This document shows, piece after piece, positions 1 through 11,847 of a DNA stretch of 64,000 nt. Position 1 is the first letter of the stretch. Each line of letters begins with the position of its first letter. The stretch covers positions 1-64,000 of the forward strand of contig CAUYUJ010012202.1 of assembly GCA_963575745.1 (NCBI GenBank), written 5' to 3'. Origin of the DNA: Prorocentrum cordatum. Lineage: Eukaryota > Sar > Dinophyceae > Prorocentrales > Prorocentraceae. The notes beneath the pieces were generated by a model. It was given only the letters and a program-made list of their open reading frames with translations. It searched no databases and had not been told where the DNA came from. The position numbers were made by a program, and so were the translations under genes.

Positions 1-1640
1 GTCCACGAGCTCGTCGGCTCGCAGGGGAAGGCCCGGGGCCAATCGCGGGTCGATAGCGCGTGGTCGGCGCCCCGCGACCGCGATCGCCCGCGGGGGGCCC
101 TGCGCGATCCAGCGCTGCGCGTGCCCTGGGGGTGCGCCAGGTTGTGGTTTCGCACGTGGCAGCAGGAGCCTCGCATATGGCCTAGCATTGTTCGGGCGCG
201 GTCGCCAGTGGCCCAGCATCTTCGGAGCGCTGATCAGACCCAGCGTTCGCAGCGCGCGCGTGGGCCCATGCTGGCGATGGCGAATCTTCTTTAGGATAAT
301 GGGTGGGATCCGCTCGCAGCTGCGACATGGGCCATGCCAACCACTGCGTTTGGCGAGATTGTAGAGTGGCGGTTTCCAAGCACAGCATGGACAGGCACTG
401 TTGATGTCGATGCGCCGAATCACCTCATGCACGATCATCAGACGTGGATCTCAGCACACTTGCGAGAGGGTGCCAGTTGACGCGATAGTTGATCAGGAGC
501 TGAGGTGGGCATGCATTTCTTCCATACGAAGCGCTTGTACAGGCGGTTACTGAATGTGCCGCAAGCTGGTCGCATGGCTGAAATACTCAGCATGGTCGCC
601 GCAAGCGGGAATGGGCCGATAAACCGTCGCGCGGAGGCGGTTGGTGACAAAACCGTCAAGCTGGGGTTGTCTAACCGACGTCCTCGGTGCAAGTTGGAAA
701 AGAAGATCTGCATCATCGTGGTTGGGGATGGAGTGAGAACGAGGGGTCGCCAGCTTTGCAACAGCCAGCTGGGTTGATCCCTCAGGCCTACGCAAGGCGC
801 GCGGGTGAGCAATGCTCTTGGCTTCGCGGCTTGGTCCCGACCGCGTGGGTTCGAGTCACGGAGCCTCCTGGGCATGAGCAGTGGTATATTTCTCGTCATG
901 CCGCCGAACAAGACAGCATCGTGTTCAGAAGTGGCACAGCTGCTGCACATCTATGAGTTCTTGCTGATGCCAGCGGGAGGCCAGATTCACCAGACACGCT
1001 GTGGTGAAGATCGTTTGCTTTGAACCGCTGACGATCACCCACGGTCGCTGGAAAATTGCAAAGTGCGCGACAGAACGTGCAACGTGGTGACATGTACGCG
1101 ATGCTGGTGGCGGCGCGAGCTTCCGAAAGCATCGCGCACTTCGTCACTGACAATGCTATGGTGGCCGACGGCAATTACCAGCAGCGATACCGGAAACCAG
1201 TGACTCAGGATGCAGACCTGAAGCATCAGATCGGCAGCGCCCTGGGAGGCCGAATGCTAACGATTTTCGTAGTTTCGTGGGTGAGTTTTCACAGCGCGGG
1301 CGCCGACATGATCGCAGGACGTGCTCCTTGGTATCTGCTCGAGCGGAGAGAAGTGAAATACATCGTGTGGAAAAGCAAGCGCACCATATCAAATTACTGC
1401 TGGTGCGAACGATGCTTGAGTCGCTCGACGCCGAAACTGAAGTGGAGCAGGTAGCCAAAGAAGGGCGACCCAAGTAAACAGAGTCCATGCAGCCGCTTCC
1501 TCCGCTGACCCTTGCCCTGTCAGTGTGCCGTTTCCTCGCCACGAACCATATGAGTTGAAAACAGCGGGAGAAGGTGCCAGCACGGTTGTAATTCGGTCAC
1601 CTCGGCCACTTGCAACGAATGGCTTGACAACGCGTGCTGG
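1..1640. other. No recognisable gene; mixed-composition DNA
   Basis: I read both strands and find no protein with recognisable family motifs and no RNA gene. The longest open stretch (about 170 codons, minus, 438-950) has no family features and overlaps other open frames, as expected by chance in GC-rich DNA. A tRNA B-box-like string at 848-857 lacks a partner A box and a cloverleaf. Confidence 0.5.
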
Positions 1641-1644
1641 TATC

Positions 1645-1647
<3 letters not shown>

Positions 1648-1689
<42 letters not shown>
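1648..1689. repeat. (TA)n microsatellite
   Basis: An uninterrupted TA dinucleotide tract of about 42 bp. It abuts the CTAGAACC hairpin that starts at 1690. Confidence 0.95.
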
Positions 1690-1690
<1 letters not shown>

Positions 1691-1729
1691 TAGAACCACG
1701 CGGCGCTTCGCGCGCTCAGGTTCTGCTAG
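1690..1729. repeat. Palindromic CTAGAACC hairpin element, copy 1
   Basis: The outer arms CTAGAACC and GGTTCTgCTAG pair, and the centre GCGCTTCGCGC can form a GCGC stem closed by a TTC loop. A second copy lies at 14000-14038 with the same arms and centre but a diverged intervening sequence. Function is unknown; it may be the tip of a small dispersed repeat. Confidence 0.65.
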
Positions 1730-1899
1730 GAGGCGAGCTTAGTCAACGAAAGTCGCAGGGGAAGGGGGCAGGGCAAAGAAGGCCAGAGAGCGCTGAAGGA
1801 TACAAATACTGGAACCCTCTTGTGATTTTGTGGGGGGCCTCGTCCGGCCGCTCGCTGGGAGTTTGACGTAGCTTCTCGGGAGCCTCTGAACCTGTCGGG

Positions 1900-3150
1900 G
1901 GCCTCCTGGAAGCAGGTTCGAAGCATTTTTGGGGCCGATTTGGGGCTTTTCGGGGCCTCCTTTGGGCCTCTTGGGGGTCTCCTGGGGCCTCTTGAGGGGC
2001 CTCCTTGGGGCCTCCTGGCGGCCTCTTGGGGCGGAAGGCTCGAGCTTGCGGTTCGTGGTCCCCCTCTGGGCCCCCTCTTGGGCCCGTCTTGGGGCCCTCT
2101 TGGGCCATCTTGGGTCGCCTCCTGGGCCGTCTTGGGGCCCTCTTTGGGCTGTCCTGGGGGCCCTCTTGGAAGCTTCTGGGCCGTCTTGGGCGTCTTGAGG
2201 CCTCTTGGGCGCGTCTTGGACGCGTGAAAGCCCAAGATGCGAACATGCGAAAAAGTATACGTTTTCCCATAGGAATGGCACGATTTTTGCTTCTTGGACC
2301 TCTCTTGGGGTGCCTCTCGGAACGTCTTGGGCTGATTTTGGAAGCCTTTTGGCGCCTCTGGGCGGCGTTTTGGCGCCTCCTGGGATGTGTTGGGCCGGAA
2401 GCTCGGAATTCGAGAGTGGCTTTCTCCTTCTGGGACCCCTCTCGAAGTCGTCTTGGGGTTCTCTTGGGCCGTCTTGGGGCCGTCCTGAGCCACTCGTGCG
2501 CAGCCTTGGAGCGCTCCCGGAGGCCTCCTAGGCCGTCTTGGAGGCCTCTTGGGCCGTCTTGGACGCGGTGAAAGCCCAAGATGCGAACATGCGAAAAATA
2601 TACGTTTTCCCATAGGAATGGCACGATTTTTGTTTCTTGGACCTCTCTTGGGGTGCCTCTCGGAACGTCTTGGGGTGCTTTTGGGAGCCTTTTGGCGCCT
2701 CTTGGCGGCATTTTGGCGCCTCCTGGAGCCTCTTGGGCCGGAAGCTCGGAATTCGAGGTTGGCTTTCTCCGTCTGGGACCCCTCTCGAACTCGTCTTGGG
2801 GCTCTCTTGGGCCGTCTTGGGGCCGTCCTGGGCCACTCGTGCGCAGCCTTGGAGCGCTCCCGGAGGCCTCCTAGGCCGTCTTGGAGGCCTCTTGGGCCGT
2901 CTTGGACGCGGTGAAAGCCCAAGATGCGAACATGCGAAACATATACGTTTTCCCATAGGAATGGCACGATTTTTGCTTCTTGGGCCTCTCTTGGGCTGCC
3001 TCTCGGAGCGTCTTGGAGGCTTCTGGGACCGTCTTGGTGTCATGACAGGCGTCTTGGAAGGCATCTGGAGCCATCGGAGCGCGTTCCGAAGCCGCCTGCG
3101 AACGATCTTGGACGGCGTCCGGCGGTCCGACGAGCCTCCGGGCCCCCCGG
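1900..3150 (+). repeat. CTTGGGGCC-type repeat array with 343-bp higher-order units
   Basis: The stretch is built from degenerate 10-12 bp words such as CTTGGGGCC and CTTGGGCCGT. A conserved segment beginning GTGAAAGCCCAAGATGCG recurs at 2224, 2568 and 2911, giving a higher-order period of 343-344 bp. Stop codons are rare in every frame because of the word composition, so long open frames on both strands here (up to 413 codons, minus, 1726-2967) are artefacts. The same family occupies 21.7-22.9, 28.6-31.5 and 33.5-37.9 kb, and occurs in reverse orientation near 8.9 and 10.6 kb. Confidence 0.9.
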
Positions 3151-3205
3151 GGCCCACATTTGTGGTCGAGGTCCCGGCCCCGGGCCCCCGGACCCGGTGC
3201 GCCGT

Positions 3206-3206
3206 T

Positions 3207-3256
<50 letters not shown>
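3206..3256. repeat. (TA)n/(TGTA)n microsatellite
   Basis: TA-rich tract of about 50 bp with a short TGTG interruption, directly after the CTTGGGGCC array. Confidence 0.9.
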
Positions 3257-3539
3257 GGATGACCGGTTTGGGACGTCATCCGAGGGAAGCAATTACATAC
3301 AGCATGGGGGTTGATCCTACGCGTCCCAGTTCGTGGGCACGCATAAGCTATGGTTATGCGCGGGCTGTGGCTTTCACACGAATGAAATGCCGAACGTGTC
3401 CCGGGGCTCCGGATTCGACGCGGCGCGGGTATTCCAATCGGATACAGTCCGATCGATGGCCCAAAGCTCTACGCAAGGCCGAGAAGCTCGCTCGCAAGTT
3501 TTCGTAGTTCGCAATCGACTCGCGTCGCGACTTTTCACA

Positions 3540-3790
3540 CTCACTCACTCACTCACTCACTCCCTCCCTCACTTACGCACGCACGCATTCACTAACTCAC
3601 CCACTCTCTTCACTCCACCCTCATCCTCCTCATACCTCCCCTGCTCCTCCTCCGCCTCCTCCTCCTCCCCCTCCTCCTCCTCATCCTGTTGCTCCTCCTT
3701 CTCCTCCTCCTCCTCCTCCTTCTCCTCCTCGTCCCCCTCCCCCGCTGTACGACTCCTTCACGTCCTCGTCGTCCTCCTACGCAAGTGCAG
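3540..3790. repeat. (CTCA)n followed by CTC-rich pyrimidine tract
   Basis: An ACTC tetranucleotide run (about 3540-3565) grades into ACGC words and then a long CTC/TCC-rich tract to about 3790. The runs of Ser/Leu or Arg codons read here come from the microsatellite. Confidence 0.9.
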
Positions 3791-3799
3791 AAGGGCGAG

Positions 3800-6700
3800 G
3801 CCAAGATCGACCGCGACCTGGACACCCCTCATCATCATTTTCCCTTGTCCTCTCTCCTCCCCGCTCTCCGTCCCCATCCCCCTCCTCCATGCCCCTGTCA
3901 TCACCCTACCCGTCCTCGGTGGTGAGCTGATCGGCGGCTGCCTGTCCTAAGTGGAGGGGAGTGCACTCGAGACCTGAGCGAAACCAAATTCCTCTGAGGA
4001 ACTTCCGAGGCGGCACGGGGAACGTGCGCCCGAAAATTTCGCAGTGGGGGGCCACCATAAGAATTGAGTGCTCTGTGCCCGTGACGTATACACTTCAGGG
4101 CCATCCTGACACATGCTGCCTCGAAGAGCACACGCAACAACAAGACATTTTCGATTCGTCTTCCAAACTTACTCTCATGCGTGCTAGCCCCGTGCATCGA
4201 ATTTCGACCGCGCTGGATTCAGAAAAAAATGAAAGCCAATGGAACCCCGAGGAATGATTGAGTGGTAGGTCGGAGAAGGACATGAGCACGAGGCCTAAGT
4301 TCGCGCCGCTGACGTCGAGCTGGCGGATGTAGTCGCACATTTCCGCAGGCGGCATCCGCAACTGGGGTGGGACGTTCTCAAGCAGGGGAGGACTTTGAGT
4401 TCGGGGAGGGCCTGTGCAACCACCCCCTGGGACCTTTCGGCACAATGGAGAATACCGGAAACACGCGAAACGCGCGCATTTACACTCATCGAAGCAGGCC
4501 GTGCTGCACCATCGCTGCTCGAATATAATCGGCACGCACGAAAATAATGTTGTTAGAAGAAACCGAAAAGCACGTCTGTCGTCCATTTTCCCACAAGCAA
4601 CCAATGCACTGATGATGAATAGTGGAGCAGTTGTATCTGTTTTGGGTTTCATTGGGCCCGCAGGGCCACCCAGGGATTAGAAACTTCTGTGGGGCACTTG
4701 CTGGAAGACCAATTTCTGATTCGATACGCTTGCTGTGATTCACGTGGCGCGCCCGCACGGCAAGCAAGCTGGCCGAAACGCGTCGATTATAACTGTCCGA
4801 AGGGGTCGGGGCCCAGAGACGACAGCGCAGAAGAAAAACCTGAAAGCAGAGAGGTCACCGCCGCGCCCTGTACTGCAGAGCAGAGGGTAACGCGTACCAG
4901 TGTCTTGCGCGTGGCGTCAGAGCTGGCCGTTCCACCAGAAATCACGCATCCGTACCCAGCCTACGGGAGGAGGGGGGGAGGAGGACGAGGTTGGGTGCGG
5001 GTGACGGAGGAGAATGAGGAGAGTGGGGGAAAGATAACTGTGCGAAGGAAGAAACGAAGAAAAGAAACAAGGCGGAGAAACGGTGCCGGGGGCATGCTTG
5101 CAAAATTCGACGCGTGCCCCGCTGAATCGAACCAATTACAGACCGCACACGCGAGGGCTGGATCGGAGCGAACAACGTGCAAACGATGCTGTGTTTTTGC
5201 CATGCGTGCCCTCCTTCCTGCCGGCGGGGAAGGAATCGGCAGGGCCCAGCCAAGGAAACCGCACAACTCCGTATGAGGCCCAACAGGGGTGGGGGCGCAA
5301 CCATCGTGGGTGGATGGGGGAGGAGGACTCGGTGGTCTGTGGGATTCTGTGACGACGGACCTCTGTCCTGAGTACCACCAGCCACAGCACGGAGAGAGAA
5401 GGCGTAAGCGGTCCGTTCGAAGACCGTGCTGTTTCCGCGGGGAGGGCAGGGCGGGGGGGTAGGCAGGACGAGACGGGGAGGAGCCTCGGGCCTGTCGCCG
5501 CGGAGCCCAGGGTCATGCCGCCGCGGGTCCCAACAGCAGCGGCGCAAGTTCTGGGCTGCGCCAGGGTGGGGGTGTAAGAGAAAAACTGCGCTGGCGGTGG
5601 GCTGGGATCGTTGTATGGGACTTCTGCTATCAGAAGGAACGCTGAACAAGGAACAAAGCCAGATTTTCAAATCCCGAAACGCCTGGGTGCACGAGGAGCT
5701 CTGAAGGAACAATCATGGCAATATCCAAGGAACAACGAGCCCCTTCCAGACCGAACGCGTTCCTTATCTTAGCGTGTTGGCTAGGTGCACATGGGGGGCC
5801 CTGGGCCCCTCGCACAGGCCACGGGGTCTGGCGAATGCACCGCGTTTAGGGTTGCGCAGAAGCGCACGATTAAGAAAATGCGGCCGCGGCATTTTCGCAT
5901 TTCGCACTTCGCAATCATAGCAGCCTCCACGGCGCGCGCGCCGGCGACCCCCGGCGCCCGTTCCGCGGACGCTGCGGTTCAGAGCTGCCCGCGCGCAGGT
6001 TGGACTCATGCGGACGAGGAGGGACCGGCGGTGGTGTCACACGCCCCTTCCCCCAAGCTGGTTCCAGAGCGAGCAGGAGCAGGCTGCCCGCAAACAGCCG
6101 CTCTTCCCGCGGAGTCGGGAAGCACCGCCCGCCAGAGTTACGGGCTGCAACATTCACGCGGATGACTATCCCCGAACACCAGACGACGCCAAGGCACCTC
6201 GCCCCCCCGGCCAAAAAGCCAAGTGAAGCAACATGGCGACCCCACGGGCGACGAGCGGCCATCGGCCAGGCAGAGGAGGGCGGCACAGAGGACCAGGCAC
6301 AACCTCCAATTGAAGGGGGAATTGAAAAAGGGCGGCCCCGAGGGTAATATTACAGCCAGGCGGAGGAACAAGTGACAACACTGCGGACGCCCTCGACGCG
6401 GGGCCTGGCCAAAGGAGGGGGAAAACAAGAAGGGGGAGGGGGGCGCAACAGGCCGTCCCCAGGCCGAGAGGCTCTGGACCGAGCTAAGCGCTCCGCATCA
6501 CGCCTGTGCACTGCTGTACACCAAAACCGCGAGCCCGCGAGAGGGAGAGGCGGCACCCCCCGCGACTGGAAAAAGCAGACGGACCTCCCAGCGGTGGAGC
6601 GGCCACAACGGCACGCATCACGGCTGTGATGCGAGGGGAGCTGAAGACTCGGCGGGCCGCCCTCGCGGCAGTGGGAGAAAACCCACCACCCAACCAGAGG

Positions 6701-7640
6701 CCAATATCTCTTCTCTCTCGCTCGCCGACAACGGACAACGAGGTAGCCAAAGCAGGACAAAATCGGAGCATGGCTGCTGGACAGTACTTCTGGGCTCTAC
6801 ACGGCCGACCGTATCACGACTGTGAAGCAGATGCGCAGAGACCGAGGGACCCGCCCATGGCCGCATCACGACAGTGAAGAACGAGCCAGAGACAGCGCGG
6901 ATGGGTCAGAGAACGCGGCGTGGCCAGCGAAGAGGGGGGGCAGAAAAGCGAGCACGGAAGAAAAGGGGAAGCAGCGTAGGGCCTGAGGGTCGAACCGACG
7001 ATTGGAGGACACAATCAAGTAGGAGAGACGCCGCAAATGCTTCCGTAGCTCTTTCAACGCTTCGCTTTTCCAAGCGGAATTGCGGGCCGCGCCGCTAACC
7101 CGCCCCAAATTACATCCGCAGAGGCCTGCCGACGCCCACACCCTCCCACACCAGGGAGCCACGCTCCCCCCCCCGCCACAAAGCCAGGTGGAGCGACAAG
7201 ACGACCCTGAGGGCAACGAATGGAACCATGCAGACGCCTAGGAGGACGGCCTAGCGGACCAGGCACAGCCTCAAAGGGCAGGGGGCCGTGAAACAAGCGA
7301 CACTTCTGTGGACCCCCCCGCGAAGAAACCTGGCCAAAGGAGAGGGGGGGAGACACGCGAGAGGGGCGGGGGGCACAACGAGCAGCCCCACAGCCGAGAA
7401 GCATGGGATCAAACGAGAATTCCGCATCCCGATTGCGAAGCAGAGGGGCACAATGAAGCAGACACAAGAACGCGAGCGCAGGAAGGAACCTAAGAGAAGG
7501 GAAACACCCACTATTAGTATATAGCGGAGGGACCTCCCCGCGGGCCAGGCCAAAGCGGCGCGCATCACGAACTATGGGGAGCGTCACACCTGGCGAGGAT
7601 GGCGGGCCGCCTGCGCGGCAGAGGGATCCCCCGCCACCTA
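3800..7640. other. No recognisable gene
   Basis: Both strands were read. Many overlapping open frames of 60-240 codons occur because stops are rare, but none shows a family motif. A minus-strand stretch at 4254-4420 has a protein-like composition but no recognisable domain. I see no repeat array of note in this interval. Confidence 0.45.
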
Positions 7641-7654
7641 TCCCGAGGCGGAAT

Positions 7655-7770
7655 AGGAGGAAGAGGAGGAGGTGGAGGAGGAGGAGAAGGAGGAAGAGGA
7701 GGAGGAGGAGGAGGAAAAGGAGGAACAGGAGGAGGAGGAGGAAGAAGAGGAGGAGGACGAGGAGAAGGAA
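7655..7770. repeat. (GGA)n microsatellite
   Basis: A purine-rich GGA/GAA tract. Similar tracts occur at 14235-14362, 62045-62160 and 62930-62975, and as (CTC)n at 32324-32396. Confidence 0.95.
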
Positions 7771-7779
7771 CACGGGGCA

Positions 7780-8860
7780 CACCGACGAATGGCCTTATCT
7801 GCAACGACCACGTGCTGGATAAGCGTCCGTGAGCACCTGCTACCCCCGAACTAAAGCTGGAGCAGCAAATCAGGCGTGGGTTCCCCTAAAAAGAGCTCCT
7901 GGCGTGCCCAGTCGAGCACGGGGCAAGCACCTAGCGTGTGACGCACTGAAACCTTGCGGCGCCCACAGGCTCTGCAGCGGCGCAGGAGCATGGGGTGCGC
8001 AATGCCCCCCAAGACCGAAAGGGGGCCACTGACTCACCTTGACTTGCGATAGCTTTCTGAAGCAAGTCTTCGTTTGTATTCCTTCAGAAGCAAAGCCCTC
8101 GGCCAGCGTGGGACTGGAAACGCGACTCTCAACATGAAAATTACATTGCTTGTGGGAAACGGGTCCTAGACCCCGGGGCCTTCCCCAACACCAACTTTTC
8201 GTCCCGCATCGTTTTCTGAGGATCCAGGGGTTCCCGTGTCCTTCAGGACCCGTGCCCGTCATGGCGACAGCTCTTCATATTCAGGATGGCCTCATCGCTC
8301 CTATCAGGGTCTGCGGGAGCTATGTGCTCATCCGCTGGCTCCCTTGGGTGGCGCCAGGCGCCAAACGGTGAGACCCCCCTGCAGGAATGCGGTATTCTAG
8401 GCGTCTCCTGCCTCCTGCCTCTCGTCCTGCGTGTTGTTGGCTGGCACTTGTCTCTCATGTCCCGTCCCTTTCCTGCTGTCTACTACAGCCCTCGGCAAAA
8501 CATGTTGCCGCGTCCCTTCAATGTCGCCACTGCTCGCCCCTTCAATGTGGCCCCCTTCAACGTCGAAACAGACCGAAACGCGGTCTGGGCCGTCGCGACT
8601 CGGAAGCTCCGCGATGAACGGCATTGGAGAGGGGGCGCCAACAAAGACTTCGCGCGCAATGTCACCCAACCCCAGAATATCAAATACCAGTAAGCTGCGC
8701 AACGCTAGCTTGAGAGATTAATTTTGTCGAGGGTAGTCGGTGTGTCCGCGGCCTCAACAGAAGCCCCTGGGCTGGGCCCACTCAGCCCCCGTGGCAGCTC
8801 ATGGTTGCCCCAGGCCTGCCATAGGCCCTTGGGGATGATACTGTGTGGCCAAACCGTCCC
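7780..8860. other. No gene; short CCCTTCAATGTCG minisatellite inside
   Basis: Nothing recognisable is encoded on either strand. At about 8512-8566 a 13-bp word similar to CCCTTCAATGTCG is repeated three to four times. Confidence 0.45.
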
Positions 8861-8864
8861 GAGG

Positions 8865-8980
8865 TGAGTCCAGGATCGCCCCAAGGTGCTCCAAAGAGGG
8901 CCCCAAGAGCTCAAGACGGCCCAAGATGGTCTCAACGCGGCCCCAAGACGGTCCAAGAGGGCATCAACGACACCAGAAAG
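8865..8980 (-). repeat. Short CTTGGGGCC-type array, reverse orientation
   Basis: On the plus strand the words read CCAAGA and GGCCCCAAGA, the reverse complement of the CTTGGGGCC family elsewhere in the window. About eight to ten degenerate words are present. Confidence 0.7.
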
Positions 8981-9239
8981 AAAACAAATCAGTGGATGGT
9001 TTGAAAATGTGGCAGGCACCAAAGCTGTTTTCCTGGATGTTCTTGACATGGGCCGCCAAGATCATCGAACGGTCGCCGTAAAACGCAACGTTTATTAGCT
9101 TGACTGTATGTTGCATGGTCGCATGGGCGTATGCCATAGTTGAGCGTATGTATTGACATGTGTACAACACAATTCCTTACGTGTGCATATCTGCATGCAT
9201 TTCTGTATGAAGCAATCGGCCCGTGGTGTCCCGTGGTTG

Positions 9240-10330
9240 GATAGTGAAGCCGCCAGTGAGAGCAATCGTGAGTCTATAGTGAGATCGATACTTGGATCGA
9301 GAATGAGTTCGATGGTGATATGGATAATGAGACCGCGAGTGAGATCGATAGTGGGATCGATCGTGGGATCGACAACGAGGACGAAAGTAAGGTCGATCGT
9401 GAGACAGATAATGAAGTCGATTCAGTGAAATCGATACTGAGATCGATCGTGTCATCGCCCGTGCGATCTATAGTGAGATCGATAGTGAATCGATTGTAAG
9501 ATCGATTGCGAGATCGATAGTGCGCTCGATAGATAGAGGGGTAACAAAATCGATGGTACCGACCAAGAAAGAGCTCGACCAAGTAACCAGAAACCTGGAA
9601 ACCCGGGAACCCCTCCGCCCACCAGAATCGGCCCAGAACCAGCAAACAGGCACACGGGAACCTGGAACCGGGAGTTCGATAGTGACATGGATGATGAGAT
9701 CGTGGGTTCGATAGTGGGATCGCTAACGAGGACGATAGTAAGAGCGATCGTGAGACCGATACAGAAGTCGTTTCAATGAGATCGATAATGAGATCGGTCG
9801 TGTCATCGCCCGTGCGATCTATAATGATATCGATAGTGAACCGATTGTGAGATCGATTGTGACATCGATGGTGCACTCGATAGAGAGGTGGGTAAAGAAA
9901 CCGATGGTGAGACCGATCGATCAGAAGATCGACCAGGAAACCGGGAACCCAGAAACCCAGGAACCCCGTCGCCCACCGACACCAGCCCAGAACTAGCAAA
10001 CGGGCACCTGGGAACCCAGAACCAGGAGTTCGATAGTGATATGGATAATCAGATTGCGGGATCCATAGTGGGATCAATAGTGTGAGGACGATAATAACGT
10101 GGATCGCGAGACAATAGTGAAGTCGATTCAATGAAATCGATAATGAAATCGATCGTGACATCGCCCCTGCGATCTATAGTGATATCAATCGTGAATTGGT
10201 TGTGATATCGATTGTCAGAACGATAGTGAGATCGATAGAAAGGTGGGTGAGGAGATCGATAATGAGACCGTTCGACAAAGAGATCGACGAGGAAACCGGG
10301 AACCCTGAAATCTGGGAACCCCGCCGCCTA
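9240..10330 (+). repeat. GATCGATA satellite with about 360-bp higher-order units
   Basis: The basic word is about 12 bp, GTGAGATCGATA, tandemly repeated with variation. The marker GTTCGATRGTGAYATGG recurs at about 9308, 9673 and 10028, giving higher-order units of 365 and 355 bp. Each unit also holds a GGGAACCC-rich block with the word CCACCGAAATCGGCC. The array is extremely rich in GATC sites. The 295-codon minus-strand open frame here is a by-product of the repeat. Confidence 0.9.
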
Positions 10331-10379
10331 CCGAAATCAGCCCGGAACCAGCAAGCGGGCCCGGGAAGCAGGAACGGGG

Positions 10380-10482
10380 AACTCGGGAACCCGGGAGCTG
10401 GCCGCCTACCGAAATCGGCCCGGCACTTTCGCCAAATCTTTCCATCTCCGCTAGGACGCCTTCAGTGCAAGCACTGACTGGG
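10380..10482 (-). repeat. Dispersed repeat end with GTGCTTGCAC motif, copy a
   Basis: A GGGAACCC/ACCGAAATCGGCCC block is followed by TTCAGTGCAAGCACTGACTG. The 14-bp core at 10463-10476 is a perfect palindrome around AA. A composite with the same two parts in the same order lies at 41880-42091, and the core also occurs at 40406-40419. Confidence 0.6.
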
Positions 10483-10549
10483 GAAAAACCTGCCAAGAGG
10501 GCGGTAAGACGCTGCCAGAAGACAACGCGTCGCGGACGACGTGTCGCCC

Positions 10550-10850
10550 AGCTTGCTCCCAAGATGTGCTGGGGTGTTTTTAAAGAGCACAGAGGCCTTC
10601 TCTAGCCCCAAGATTGCCCAAACTGGCTTCCAAAGGCCCCAAGACGCCGGAATCATTGCCCAAAATGGCCCAACAATGCCTCGAGTCGGCCTTACGATAC
10701 CCCCAAAAATCCGCAGGATGGCTCCCAGAGGCATCACGATCGCCTGATCATGGCGTAGTACAGATAACACGTGGCCACTCTGGCCCGAACGTGCCCCAAC
10801 ATGCGACAAAGTATCCCAAAGGGAAGCCCCAAGGTGATCCCAAGACAGTC
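10550..10850 (-). repeat. Diverged CTTGGGGCC-type array, reverse orientation
   Basis: Words such as CCCCAAGA and GGCCCAA recur with strong divergence. This looks like an old, inverted copy of the family that dominates 28.6-37.9 kb. Confidence 0.55.
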
Positions 10851-11099
10851 TAAATATGGTTTCCCCTCTGTGGCCGGCGGCACAAGGCACAGCCCTTCAT
10901 AAGATGTCGAGCTCTGCTACTGCGCGAGGGCGGAAAGGAGAAGCCAATGGACATGAAGACGACACGCACAAATGCGGGAGGCAACGAAGTGCGCGAGCGA
11001 CGATCACGGAGGATCCACTCGTGTTCATCTACGCATGCTCTTACACTACTGTGTCAGCACGCACGGGTCCAAAACAGTGTCTCCATATATTCATACATG

Positions 11100-11345
11100 T
11101 TGTGCAATTCATGTGAAGCAACCACTGCAAGGCAATCGATGTGGCCAACCCACGCGGAGCAACTTATGCGATGTTCAATCGATGTAGTGCCGCAGAGATT
11201 CGATATACACGTCGTGCAAGTTGCGCGGTGAGCACTATCGGCGGAGCAATCTCTGTGGTGTGAAAAATATGGTGTGCCATCAATGTTGTGCAGTCTAAGT
11301 GGTGTGAGATATGGGGTGCAATCTACGCGGTGCAATTCACCTGGT
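11100..11345. repeat. Imperfect minisatellite of ATGTGGTGCAA-type words
   Basis: Words of about 18-20 bp built on GTGCAA and GTGGTG/ATGTGG recur. Related words on both strands fill 12960-13205 and 13400-13515. No coding content is recognised. Confidence 0.5.
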
Positions 11346-11847
11346 CGAACTTGAAGTTGCCAATTCCATTACTCGCGCAATCACCCCGCCAATCCACCCG
11401 CAACTTGGTTTGCAAAACCCATGCGGGGGCGATTGCGAAGAGTGCTTGGCATGGGCTGGTGCATCTCTGCGGCCGCACTAGCCCGCGCATGCTCGCGCGC
11501 ACAGCGGCCAGCTCGTTTGGCGCGACCGACGCGGCCGCGGTGGCGATGACCGCTTGGCACTTCCCAGCGGGCAGTTCAGTGCGAATCGGTGAATTTGGCG
11601 GGCGCGGTAACATGGCAACGTCGACAACGATAGACACGATTATGATAGTAGCGATGGTGACGACGTTGGCACAGATGACGGCAAGGCCAATGACGGCGCC
11701 GATGCTGATCACGCCGACGACGCGATGACAGCGTCCTCGCGTCGGCGACGAAGGTTTTGGAAGGAGTTCGACATGCGCGCGCGGCCGACGCGCAAGAGTA
11801 ACCGCATGGTACTGTTTGGCACTTATCGTGCCCCCCCCAGCACGCGC
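11345..11847. other. No recognisable gene
   Basis: Open frames on both strands have no family signature. The plus-strand frame at 11600-11728 is rich in Ala/Thr/Met and reads like low-complexity DNA. Confidence 0.4.

Noticed and set aside
848-857. GGTTCGAGTC, resembling a tRNA B box
   Set aside because: No A box at the right spacing and no acceptor or anticodon stems can be drawn, so a tRNA or tRNA-derived SINE is unsupported.
1726-2967. 413-codon minus-strand open frame, Arg/Pro/Lys-rich
   Set aside because: It lies wholly in the CTTGGGGCC array, where stops are absent from several frames on both strands; repeated peptides mirror the DNA words.
4254-4420. Minus-strand stretch with protein-like composition (PAEMCDYIRQLDVSGANLGL)
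   Set aside because: No family match, no neighbouring exon and no splice signals that I can judge; left unassigned.
9274-10161. 295-codon minus-strand frame, Ser/Ile/Arg-rich
   Set aside because: It is the translation of the GATCGATA satellite.
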